A stretch of DNA of 7,419 nucleotides from an uncultured Erysipelotrichaceae bacterium (GTDB lineage Bacteria; Bacillota_I; Bacilli_A; Erysipelotrichales; Coprobacillaceae), in contig UQVG01000096.1 in the NCBI GenBank assembly GCA_900544435.1, positions 1-7,419 on the forward strand, written 5' to 3'. The notes below the pieces were generated by a model. It saw nothing but the letters and a program-made list of their open reading frames with translations, searched no databases and was not told where the DNA came from. Shown here one piece after another: positions 1 to 6,313 of this stretch; position 1 is the first letter of the stretch, and the number at the start of each line of letters is the position of its first letter. Both the position numbers and the translations under genes were made by a program.

Positions 1-122
1 ATATTTTCAAAAGCCATATGAAAGAAAATACCTAAAATAATAGGAAAAGCAAACATCCAAAAAATAAGAACTTTATTTTTAAAAAGTATTTTAACTGTAT
101 ACTTTAGATTATGAATAAACAT
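1..122 (-). CDS. ABC-2 type transporter permease, N-terminal fragment (cut by window edge)
   Basis: Only the first 40 residues are in the window. They read as a short, basic, cytoplasmic N-terminus (Lys-rich, roughly residues 1-18) followed by a hydrophobic segment starting VLIFWMFAFPIILGIFF. This 'K-N-K ... F-W-x-x-x-F-P-I-I-L-G' pattern is the usual opening of ABC-2 family export permeases in Firmicutes, just before and into the first membrane helix. The ATG overlaps the stop codon of the ATPase gene by one base (TAATG), with a GAGGGA ribosome binding site 5 nt before it, so the two proteins are co-translated and should form one exporter. The substrate cannot be told from this fragment. Confidence 0.85.
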   Translation of the reverse strand, partial: MFIHNLKYTVKILFKNKVLIFWMFAFPIILGIFFHMAFEN

Positions 123-883
123 TAATCCCTCAATTCCTTTCCTGTTAATTTTAGGAAAACATCATTAAGAGTTGGACCTACACGTTCAATTTTTTCTTCA
201 ATATTCGCTTCTTTTTTCAATTCATTGCTCGTTCCTTGAGCGATAATTTTTCCTTTATCTAAAATAATAATACGATCACAAAGGATTTCTACTTCTTCCA
301 TATAATGTGTTGTATAAACAATCGTTGCTCCTTGATCCCTTAATTTTTTTATACCATCTAAAATATGATTACGACTCTGTGGATCAACAGCAACAGTTGG
401 CTCATCTAAGAAAATAAGTTTAGGTTTATGTGCAATCCCACATGCAATGTTTAATCTACGAAGTAACCCTCCGGAAAGTTGTTTAGGTAAGAACTTTTTA
501 AAATCATTTAATCCTACTAAGTTAATTGCGTCTTCAACATATTGTTTTCTTTGTTTTTTATCTTGGATATATAAACCACAAAAATAATTAATATTATCAT
601 AAACATTCAATTCATCAAAGACAGCTACTTCTTGAAAAATAACGCCTATCTTTGCTTTTAAATCATAAGTATCAGGTTTCATTTCTTTACCAAAGACCTT
701 GATCGATCCCTTTTGATATTTAAGTAATGATAAAATAGAATTAATAGTCGTACTTTTTCCACAACCATTAGGCCCTAATAATCCTAGAATTTCTCCTTGA
801 TAAACATTAAAAGACAAATCATCAATAGCTTTTAAATTTTTATATTCTTTTGTAAGATGTGAAACTTCTATTACTTTTTCCAT
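122..883 (-). CDS. ABC-2 type (DrrA/CcmA-like) export ATPase, 253 aa
   Basis: Nucleotide-binding subunit that powers export through the permease encoded just downstream. All motifs are intact: Walker A GPNGCGKST (37-45), Q-loop Gln84, signature LSGGL (136-140), Walker B LIFLDEP (156-162), D-loop around Asp167 and switch His193. The tail (VGPTLNDVFLKLTGKELRD, from about 235) matches the C-terminal 'P-T-L-x-D-V-F-L-x-L-T-G' element of the DrrA family, which includes drug, lipid and antibiotic exporters. The start overlaps the tetR stop by one base (TAATG), with a GGGGAAGGA ribosome binding site inside the end of tetR. The gene order repressor, ATPase, permease is typical of a self-regulated efflux cassette. 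The exported molecule is unknown. Confidence 0.95.
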   Translation of the reverse strand: MEKVIEVSHLTKEYKNLKAIDDLSFNVYQGEILGLLGPNGCGKSTTINSILSLLKYQKGSIKVFGKEMKPDTYDLKAKIGVIFQEVAVFDELNVYDNINYFCGLYIQDKKQRKQYVEDAINLVGLNDFKKFLPKQLSGGLLRRLNIACGIAHKPKLIFLDEPTVAVDPQSRNHILDGIKKLRDQGATIVYTTHYMEEVEILCDRIIILDKGKIIAQGTSNELKKEANIEEKIERVGPTLNDVFLKLTGKELRD

Positions 884-1503
884 TATTCTTTTCCTTCCCC
901 GTTATTTTTAGCAAGTCTCATCAAAACATCTTGTTTTACATTTCCCTTTTTTACTTCATAAAGAAGCATTGAAATATATTGATCTTTTAACAATTCTGCA
1001 ATTTCTTCATCATTAAATTCAACAGTTTGATTTGCTACTAAACTAGCAATCCCATTGACATATAACCACATTCTTAAATGGAATTGCTTGGCATCTTCAT
1101 TTGACATACCCGTTTGTTTTGAAATTGTTTCAAGGATTGTCTTTGCTGATCCTGTTAAATCAATAAAATCAAACGCACCTTCATTTATTTGACGATTAAA
1201 CATAATTTTAAATAATTCAGGTTCTTCTTTAGCAAAACGAATATAATTGATTCCAATATCTTTGTATTCTAATTGCCCCGTTTCACTTTTTAAAACTTCT
1301 ATATCAAAAATCTTTACAATTTCATTCATCACATCTTTTTTTAAATCATCCATATTTTCATAAATATAAAAAAGTGGTTGTGTTGAACAGCCTAGCTTTT
1401 TAGCAATCTTTCTAGCATTTAAAGCATTTATTCCCTCTTGAGAAACAATTGTAACACTTTCTTGTATAATATCTTCTTTTTGAATTTTTCTTCTAGCTGG
1501 CAT
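883..1503 (-). CDS. TetR/AcrR-family transcriptional regulator, 206 aa
   Basis: Predicted repressor of its own operon. The N-terminal DNA-binding domain (about residues 8-55) has the TetR helix-turn-helix pattern, with the recognition region near NARKIAKKLGCSTQPLFYIYE (29-49). The rest is an all-helical ligand-binding and dimer domain; a segment at 144-163 (RMWLYVNGIASLVANQ) resembles the WHG-type C-terminal domain seen in some TetR proteins. The start at 1503 is chosen because it has AAGGAG 6 nt upstream and gives the expected MPARRKI opening. A longer in-frame ATG at 1566 would lie between the -35 and -10 boxes and add 21 residues unlike the family. The two tandem palindromes before the gene are its likely operators. 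The inducer is unknown. Confidence 0.93.
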   Translation of the reverse strand: MPARRKIQKEDIIQESVTIVSQEGINALNARKIAKKLGCSTQPLFYIYENMDDLKKDVMNEIVKIFDIEVLKSETGQLEYKDIGINYIRFAKEEPELFKIMFNRQINEGAFDFIDLTGSAKTILETISKQTGMSNEDAKQFHLRMWLYVNGIASLVANQTVEFNDEEIAELLKDQYISMLLYEVKKGNVKQDVLMRLAKNNGEGKE

Positions 1504-1509
1504 AAATTT

Positions 1510-1515
1510 CTCCTT
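1510..1515 (-). promoter_or_regulatory. Ribosome binding site of the tetR gene
   Basis: AAGGAG with a 6-nt spacer (AAATTT) before the ATG at 1503. It decides the start over the longer reading frame that begins at 1566. Confidence 0.85.
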
Positions 1516-1517
1516 TA

Positions 1518-1533
1518 TATAACATATGTTATA
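1518..1533. promoter_or_regulatory. TetR operator, copy 1 (proximal to the gene)
   Basis: A perfect 16-bp palindrome, TATAAC-ATAT-GTTATA. The symmetry extends to 20 bp (1516-1535, TATATAACATATGTTATATA). It lies in the predicted 5' leader, between the transcription start and the ribosome binding site. The half-sites are identical to those of the adjacent copy, so sequence-specific binding by a dimeric repressor is likely. That the local TetR protein binds here is inferred from position. Confidence 0.8.
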
Positions 1534-1549
1534 TATAACTCTTGTTATA
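1534..1549. promoter_or_regulatory. TetR operator, copy 2 (abuts the -10 box)
   Basis: TATAAC-TCTT-GTTATA has the same half-sites and 4-bp spacer length as copy 1 and directly abuts it, with no gap. Only the spacer differs. It begins right after the predicted -10 hexamer and covers the expected transcription start, so a bound repressor would block RNA polymerase. Confidence 0.8.
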
Positions 1550-1578
1550 AGTATAAAATAATTCATTATTAAAGTAAA
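1550..1578 (-). promoter_or_regulatory. Sigma-A type promoter of the tetR-ABC exporter operon
   Basis: The -35 box is TTTACT (1578-1573) and the -10 box TATACT (1555-1550), separated by exactly 17 bp. Transcription should start near 1543, inside operator copy 2. The -35 box lies almost directly against the T-tract of the terminator of the preceding operon. Confidence 0.75.
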
Positions 1579-1601
1579 GAAAAAGGATACTCTGTATCCT
1601 T
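1571..1601 (-). terminator. Rho-independent terminator of the larC-methyltransferase-importer operon
   Basis: On the minus strand an 8-bp stem (AAGGATAC / GTATCCTT, positions 1601-1594 and 1590-1583) with a 3-nt AGA loop is followed by TTTCTTT. The stem begins inside the TAA stop codon of the last importer ATPase gene. The plus-strand direction has no T-tract, so it works one way only. Confidence 0.85.
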
Positions 1602-2328
1602 AACCATTTAAATATGCTGCACTCAATAAATCTTGTACAACCTCATTTTTACTTTTATATAATTGTTGAATAGTTCCTTTTTCAAGAATTCTTCCATCAT
1701 TTAAAACAAGAATTTGATCACAAAATTTATGAACTAACGAAAGATCGTGGCTAATGAAAAGAATCGCTGTATGATACTTATCAACAAATTGTTTCAATAA
1801 TTCAATAATTTCTCTTTGTATAACTTGATCTAAACTACTCGTAATTTCATCACAAATTAATAACTTTGGCTGAATAATCAAGGCACGTGCAATAGCAATT
1901 CTTTGTAATTGACCACCACTTAATTCATGAGGATATTTTTTTAAACAACTTTTATCCATACCTACTTGCTTTAATATTTTTTCAATATCATTCCAAGCTT
2001 TTTCTTTATTTACATGATAAAAATAATGATATGGTTCATATAAAAATTGTTTAATTTTCATTCTTGGTGAAAAACTTTCAATAGAATTTTGAAGTATAAG
2101 CTGTACATCTTTTCTATTCTTTTTAAAATCAAATATTTTTCCTTGATACAAAAAATCACCTGCTGATGGTTTTTCAATACCAGCAATGAGTCTTGATAAA
2201 GTACTTTTACCACATCCACTCACACCAATAATTCCAACAATCTCTCCTTCGTTGACTGTAAAATCTAAATGATCTAATACAACCTTATCATATTCTTTTG
2301 TCAAATTTTTAACTTCAAATAAACTCAT
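1600..2328 (-). CDS. nikE: Nickel/peptide ABC importer ATPase, NikE/OppF type, 242 aa
   Basis: Second of two ATPases driving the importer; it would pair with the NikD-like subunit on the cytoplasmic face of the two permeases. Motifs: Walker A GVSGCGKST (35-43), Q-loop Gln80 followed by NSIESFSPRM, which resembles the OppF/DppF 'Q-x-P-x-x-S-L-N/D-P-R' pattern, signature LSGGQ (136-140), Walker B LLICDE (156-161), D-loop SSLD and His194. The Walker B motif is followed by Ile instead of the usual Pro (DEITSSLD), a minor deviation. At 242 aa it lacks the longer C-terminal extension of full-size OppF/DppF, like NikE of nickel systems. The start overlaps the nikD stop (TAATG), with AAAGGA 8 nt upstream. 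It is the last gene before the terminator. An oligopeptide role cannot be excluded. Confidence 0.85.
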   Translation of the reverse strand: MSLFEVKNLTKEYDKVVLDHLDFTVNEGEIVGIIGVSGCGKSTLSRLIAGIEKPSAGDFLYQGKIFDFKKNRKDVQLILQNSIESFSPRMKIKQFLYEPYHYFYHVNKEKAWNDIEKILKQVGMDKSCLKKYPHELSGGQLQRIAIARALIIQPKLLICDEITSSLDQVIQREIIELLKQFVDKYHTAILFISHDLSLVHKFCDQILVLNDGRILEKGTIQQLYKSKNEVVQDLLSAAYLNG

Positions 2329-3074
2329 TATACATTTCCTTTCAAAATAAGAGATTTTGTATAAGGATGCTTTGGTTCATTAAAAACTCTTTTCGCACTT
2401 CCTTTTTCAACAATTATACCCTCTTTAATGACTACAATATAATCTGCAATATATCGTGCTACTTGAATATTATGTGTTACAAACACAAAGGTTGTTTGTT
2501 CTTTTAGTTTTAAAAGATAATCAAGAATTTGTTTTTGAATAACAACATCTAAACTGCTTGTAGGTTCATCTGCTAAAACAAGAGGAGGTTGTAAACATAA
2601 AACTAACGCAATCATTACTCTTTGAGCCATTCCACCTGATAATTCAAAAGGATACTTTTTTAAAATTATTTCATCCAAGCCCATTTGTCTTAAATAGTTA
2701 ACTGCTATTTCATGTGCTTGCTTTTTAGAGTATTTAAAATGCGTATATAAACTTTCATAGAAATGTTGTTCGATATTTTGATAATCATCAAAATAGGTTA
2801 AAGGATTTTGAAAAATCATCCCTATTTTTCTTCCCCTATATTGATTTAAATCTTCTTTTAATAAATCATTTTCTTCAAATAAGATTTTACCATCTGTAAT
2901 TTTAGCATCATCACTCAACAAACCCATTGTCGCCTTAAGTAAAGTCGACTTACCACTTCCACTTTGTCCAACAATTACAGTTATTTGATTTTTAGGAATG
3001 ATAAGATCAATATGATGTAATATTTCTTGATCATTATAACTTAAAGATAAATTTTGATATTTTAAAAGACTCAT
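2328..3074 (-). CDS. nikD: Nickel/peptide ABC importer ATPase, NikD/OppD type, 248 aa
   Basis: First ATPase of the importer. Motifs: Walker A GQSGSGKST (36-44), Q-loop Gln89 in MIFQNPLTYF, signature LSGGM followed by AQRVMIA (145-155), Walker B LVLADEP (165-171), D-loop SSLD and His201. 'LSGGM-x-Q-R-V-M-I-A' is characteristic of the OppD/DppD/NikD branch. The C-terminus has the HPYTKSLI element (about 236-243) that opens the oligopeptide_HPY domain, but the protein stops soon after, giving NikD-like length, whereas OppD usually runs past 300 aa. The start shares ATGA with the stop of the binding-protein gene. The nearest Shine-Dalgarno-like stretch (AAGGA) is 12 nt away, so translation probably relies on coupling. 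Confidence 0.86.
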   Translation of the reverse strand: MSLLKYQNLSLSYNDQEILHHIDLIIPKNQITVIVGQSGSGKSTLLKATMGLLSDDAKITDGKILFEENDLLKEDLNQYRGRKIGMIFQNPLTYFDDYQNIEQHFYESLYTHFKYSKKQAHEIAVNYLRQMGLDEIILKKYPFELSGGMAQRVMIALVLCLQPPLVLADEPTSSLDVVIQKQILDYLLKLKEQTTFVFVTHNIQVARYIADYIVVIKEGIIVEKGSAKRVFNEPKHPYTKSLILKGNV

Positions 3075-4588
3075 TTAAGATCAATATCCTTTGTAATCAT
3101 ATAATAATCAACAGGATGACAAATGGCACCTTTGACTTTAGAAGAAGTTACAGTATTTAAAGGAACGTAAGAAACATAAATATTAGCCGCATCATCTAAA
3201 ATCATTTCACTTGCTTGAATGGCAAGTTGTTGTCTTTGTTTTAAATCATAGGTTGTTGAAAATTGTTGGATCAAATTATCAAGATTTGGATTTTTATAAC
3301 GTCCTGTATTACTTGAACCTGTTGATAAATAACGTTGTTGAATAAAGGTTTCTGGATCACCTGTAGGCGCACTTGAATCATTAGCAGAACATAAATCAAA
3401 AGTTCCTGCCGCCTTAATATCATTTACATTTTCAACTTGATTAAGTTTGATTTTAATACCAATTTTTTTAGCTTCGCTTTGCATAGATTGTGCAATAATA
3501 TTAGCATCTGCTGAACCGTGATCTGCACTTTCATAATAATTCAAAATAATTTCTTGTCCATCTTTTTCTCTAATTCCATCATTGTTTGTATCAACATAGC
3601 CCGCTTCATCTAAAATATCATTTGCTTTTTTTAAGTCATAACTATAGCTATTTGAAACCTTTCCATAAGGTAATACACTTGAATAAAGACCAGTTGCTTC
3701 TTTTCCACCAATCAATTTAACAATACTTTTACGATCCACACTATATGATAAAGCTTTTCTAATTGTAAGATCACTTAAAAAAGTTGTTTCATTATTCATA
3801 TAAATCACATTTGTACGTGGGCCTAAAACTTCTAAAACATGATAATTTTTATTATTTCTAAATAATTTTAAACTTGAATAATCTATCGTATTAGCAAGAT
3901 CAACTTCTCCTGATTGTAAAGCTAAAACACGTGCATCAGAATCTGCTACTTGACTAAAATGAACATAATCAAGTTTTGCTTTACCATCATAATATTTTTT
4001 ATTTTTACTTGTTTCAATTGTCTTTTCAGAAACAAAATCATCTACCACAAAAGGTCCTGTACAAAGTGGATGATTGGCTATATCTTCATCACTTTGACTT
4101 GCATCATAAATAGTAAAAAGCGGTTCGCAAAGATTGTTTAAAATAGCCCCACTTGATTTATTTAAATAGAGATAAACATCCTGTCCATCAGCTTCAACAT
4201 GGTTTAAATCAAAATAATCAATCGCTCTTGTATTTTTTTCAAAAGCTCTTTCTAAACATGCTTTTACATTTTCTCCCGTTACCTTTTTTCCATTAGAAAA
4301 AGTAATAGAATCTTTTAAAGTCAACTTCCAAGTTGTATCATCGATTTGTTCATAAGATTTTGCTAGGCTTGGTTCAACTTCATATTTTTCATTAAGTTTT
4401 AAAAGTGTTTCTCCTACACCAATACGACTTAAAACCCATCCATCATAATTATTTGTTGGATCTAACGATGTAGAAATCCAAAACATAGCTGCATTTAGAG
4501 TTTTACTAGATTCTTTTTCACTTGAATGAGAACAACCACATAAAGTTGTTAAAATAAACAAACAAAGTAATATTTTTATTTTTTTCAC
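3071..4588 (-). CDS. nikA: Extracellular solute-binding lipoprotein of the nickel/peptide importer (SBP_bac_5 family), 505 aa
   Basis: Captures the substrate outside the membrane and passes it to the permease pair. Residues 1-18 form a lipoprotein signal peptide with lipobox LCGC, giving lipidated Cys19. A Ser/Lys/Glu-rich linker follows, then the family 5 fold: LNAAMFWISTSLDP near 31-44, EPSLAKSYE (72-80), TGPFVV (177-182), the DTNNDGIREKDG loop (333-344), APTGDPETFI (407-416) and HPVDYYMITKDIDLK at the end. Length is normal for NikA/DppA. The start is GTG at 4588, with GAGGTGG 4 nt upstream; an in-frame TGA lies nine bases upstream, so no longer form is possible. It shares GTGA with the permease stop. 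Placing the lipoprotein after the permeases (B-C-A-D-E) differs from the A-B-C-D-E order of E. coli nik. Nickel as ligand is inferred from larC; peptides or another metal complex remain possible. Confidence 0.85.
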   Translation of the reverse strand: MKKIKILLCLFILTTLCGCSHSSEKESSKTLNAAMFWISTSLDPTNNYDGWVLSRIGVGETLLKLNEKYEVEPSLAKSYEQIDDTTWKLTLKDSITFSNGKKVTGENVKACLERAFEKNTRAIDYFDLNHVEADGQDVYLYLNKSSGAILNNLCEPLFTIYDASQSDEDIANHPLCTGPFVVDDFVSEKTIETSKNKKYYDGKAKLDYVHFSQVADSDARVLALQSGEVDLANTIDYSSLKLFRNNKNYHVLEVLGPRTNVIYMNNETTFLSDLTIRKALSYSVDRKSIVKLIGGKEATGLYSSVLPYGKVSNSYSYDLKKANDILDEAGYVDTNNDGIREKDGQEIILNYYESADHGSADANIIAQSMQSEAKKIGIKIKLNQVENVNDIKAAGTFDLCSANDSSAPTGDPETFIQQRYLSTGSSNTGRYKNPNLDNLIQQFSTTYDLKQRQQLAIQASEMILDDAANIYVSYVPLNTVTSSKVKGAICHPVDYYMITKDIDLK

Positions 4589-5397
4589 ATTTCCACCTCA
4601 TAATGTTTAGGATCTAAATAATCCCTTATATCTTCTGATAATAAATTAAAAATTAATACACAAATAAATAAAACAAGTCCTGGAAAAAACATCATCCAAG
4701 GAGCAACTTGCATAAACTGTTTACTTTCATAAAGCATGGCACCCCATTCGGGTTGTGGTGGTTGACTTGCAAGTCCTAAAAAGCTTAAACCGGCAAGTGA
4801 AATCATCATATTTCCAATATCTAAAAAAGCTGTCACGAGTATTTGTGATAAAATATTAGGTAATAAATAACGAATAATTCTTTGAACCATTGGAACACCT
4901 GACATTTTTGCAATCATTAAATAACTCTTTTTCTTTTCCTGTTTAACAAGTGCAAGTGTCAATCTTGCATATTTTGTCCACCAAATAAGCGCTAAAGCAA
5001 AAAATGTATTAAAGAGGCCTGCCCCCACAATCCCAACAATTGCAATCGCAAAAATTGTATCTGGAAAAGCAAGTAAACCATTGATTATATTATTAAAAAA
5101 CGACTCTACTTTATCATTGGATAATCCTGCAATCAAACCAACAATTACGCCTATAAAAACAATTAAAAAAAGCATAAGAAAAGTTAAACCAAAAGAAGTT
5201 TTCGCTCCACAAAGAATACGACTCAATACATCTCTTCCTAATTTATCTGTACCAAAAATATGTAATAGACTTGGTGGTTGTAAAGAAAGATCATAATTAA
5301 CTTTTAATGGATCATAAGGCGCTAAAAAAGAGCCAAACAGGGCAATTATTAATAATAAAACAGCAAGGCCAATCTCAATTTTTAACTTTCTTTTCAT
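4585..5397 (-). CDS. nikC: Nickel/peptide ABC importer permease, NikC/OppC type, 270 aa
   Basis: Second membrane subunit of the importer. It has the OppC-branch N-terminus: one membrane helix (about 10-26), then APYDP and HIFGTDKLGRDVLSRIL (46-62). Further helices lie near 70-92, 108-140, 180-210 and 232-252. The coupling loop that contacts the ATPases is at about 160-182 (AKMSGVPMVQRIIRYLLPNI). LAGLSFLGLASQPPQPEWGAML (split here: LAGLSFLGLA at 201-210, PQPEWGAML at 214-222) and SEDIRDYLDPK are family hallmarks. The gene starts 23 bp inside the end of nikB and has its own perfect AAGGAGG site 7 nt before the ATG, the best ribosome binding site in the operon. Confidence 0.88.
   Translation of the reverse strand: MKRKLKIEIGLAVLLLIIALFGSFLAPYDPLKVNYDLSLQPPSLLHIFGTDKLGRDVLSRILCGAKTSFGLTFLMLFLIVFIGVIVGLIAGLSNDKVESFFNNIINGLLAFPDTIFAIAIVGIVGAGLFNTFFALALIWWTKYARLTLALVKQEKKKSYLMIAKMSGVPMVQRIIRYLLPNILSQILVTAFLDIGNMMISLAGLSFLGLASQPPQPEWGAMLYESKQFMQVAPWMMFFPGLVLFICVLIFNLLSEDIRDYLDPKHYEVEM
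4593..4599 (-). promoter_or_regulatory. Ribosome binding site deciding the GTG start of the binding-protein gene
   Basis: GAGGTGG with a 4-nt spacer (AAAT) before GTG at 4588. The in-frame TGA immediately before this site rules out a longer product. Confidence 0.7.
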
Positions 5398-6313
5398 TGA
5401 AATGCCTCCTTAATCTTGGATTTAGTACTTGTTGAAAAAAATCTACAAATAGATTAACAAAAACATAAATCAACGCCATATAGATTGCATAAGCTTGAAT
5501 AATTGGATAATCACGATAACGAATAGCTTCAACCACCATATTTCCTAAACCTTGATATGAAAAAATCGTTTCAATAATCGCTGTTCCACCAAGTAAATGT
5601 CCAATAGAAAGACCTAATAAAGAAGAAAGAGTTGTAAAAACATGAGGCAATACATGTTTTAATAAAATTTTTGATTGTTTCATTCCTCGTGCCTTTAATC
5701 CAATGACATAATCTTGATTTAATTGTTCTAAAATAGCATTTTGAATCATTCTTGTATAAGAACAAATCATTGGAAAACTTAAACAACAAACAGGTAAAAC
5801 AATTCCTTTCAAACTGCTTCCACTAATAACTGGAAAGAATTGTAACTTTACTGCAAAAATAAGGATTAAAAGCAGTGCTAACCAAAAATTAGGAAGAGAT
5901 AAACCTAAAAATGTTATATTTTTTAAGAAGGAATTCAACAAACTTTGACGATGTGTCGCACTGTATATTCCTAAAGGAATTGAAAAAGCTAAAACAACAA
6001 AAAATGAAATAATCGCCAGCTTCAAAGTATTTGGCAACTTTGACAACATTTGTTGATTCACATCTTGTCCATAATGATAAGAATAACCTAAATCACCATG
6101 AACAAAATCATTCAACCAATCAACATAGCGAACAACAACATTTTTATCAAGACCCATTTCATGTCTTGTCTCATTTAATGCTTCAACACTTGGGGTAATT
6201 CCTTTAGATAAATAATACATTTCTGCACTATCGCTAGGTGCTAAATCAGTCATCACAAAAGTAATAAGTGTCACAAAGAAAAGAACTGAAAGTAAAGATA
6301 AAATTCTTTTCAT
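5375..6313 (-). CDS. nikB: Nickel/peptide ABC importer permease, NikB/OppB type, 312 aa
   Basis: First membrane subunit of the importer. An N-terminal helix (about 5-22) leads to the OppB-type periplasmic region (ETRHEMGLDKNVVVRYVDWL at 48-67, then GDLGYSY at 73-79). Further helices lie around 97-118, 134-157, 168-184, 225-248 and 274-295. The coupling loop is DYVIGLKARGMKQSKILLKH (201-220), and GTAIIETIFSYQGLGNMV (243-260) is a strong OppB/NikB hallmark. The ATG overlaps the methyltransferase stop by one base (TAATG), and no Shine-Dalgarno sequence lies at the usual distance, so it is probably translated by ribosomes finishing the methyltransferase. Later starts would delete the first helix. 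Confidence 0.88.
   Translation of the reverse strand: MKRILSLLSVLFFVTLITFVMTDLAPSDSAEMYYLSKGITPSVEALNETRHEMGLDKNVVVRYVDWLNDFVHGDLGYSYHYGQDVNQQMLSKLPNTLKLAIISFFVVLAFSIPLGIYSATHRQSLLNSFLKNITFLGLSLPNFWLALLLILIFAVKLQFFPVISGSSLKGIVLPVCCLSFPMICSYTRMIQNAILEQLNQDYVIGLKARGMKQSKILLKHVLPHVFTTLSSLLGLSIGHLLGGTAIIETIFSYQGLGNMVVEAIRYRDYPIIQAYAIYMALIYVFVNLFVDFFQQVLNPRLRRHFNEKKVKN
5405..5411 (-). promoter_or_regulatory. Ribosome binding site of the nikC-like gene
   Basis: Perfect AAGGAGG, 7 nt before the ATG at 5397 and inside the coding sequence of the upstream permease. It supports the overlapping start and suggests nikC can be initiated independently. Confidence 0.8.

Noticed and set aside
1504..1566. 21-residue N-terminal extension of the TetR protein from an ATG at 1566
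   Set aside because: It would begin upstream of the -10 box and read through both operators, while a strong AAGGAG site marks the ATG at 1503.
3950..4141. Plus-strand open frame of 63 codons
   Set aside because: It lies wholly inside the solute-binding lipoprotein gene on the other strand, is low-complexity Phe/Ile-rich, has no ribosome binding site and resembles nothing.
5081..5296. Plus-strand open frame of 71 codons
   Set aside because: It is antisense to the well-supported NikC-type permease gene, with no initiation signals and a protein that looks like random Lys/Pro-rich translation.
5571..5789. Minus-strand open frame of 72 codons in another frame
   Set aside because: It is an out-of-frame shadow within the NikB-type permease gene and its translation has no recognisable features.
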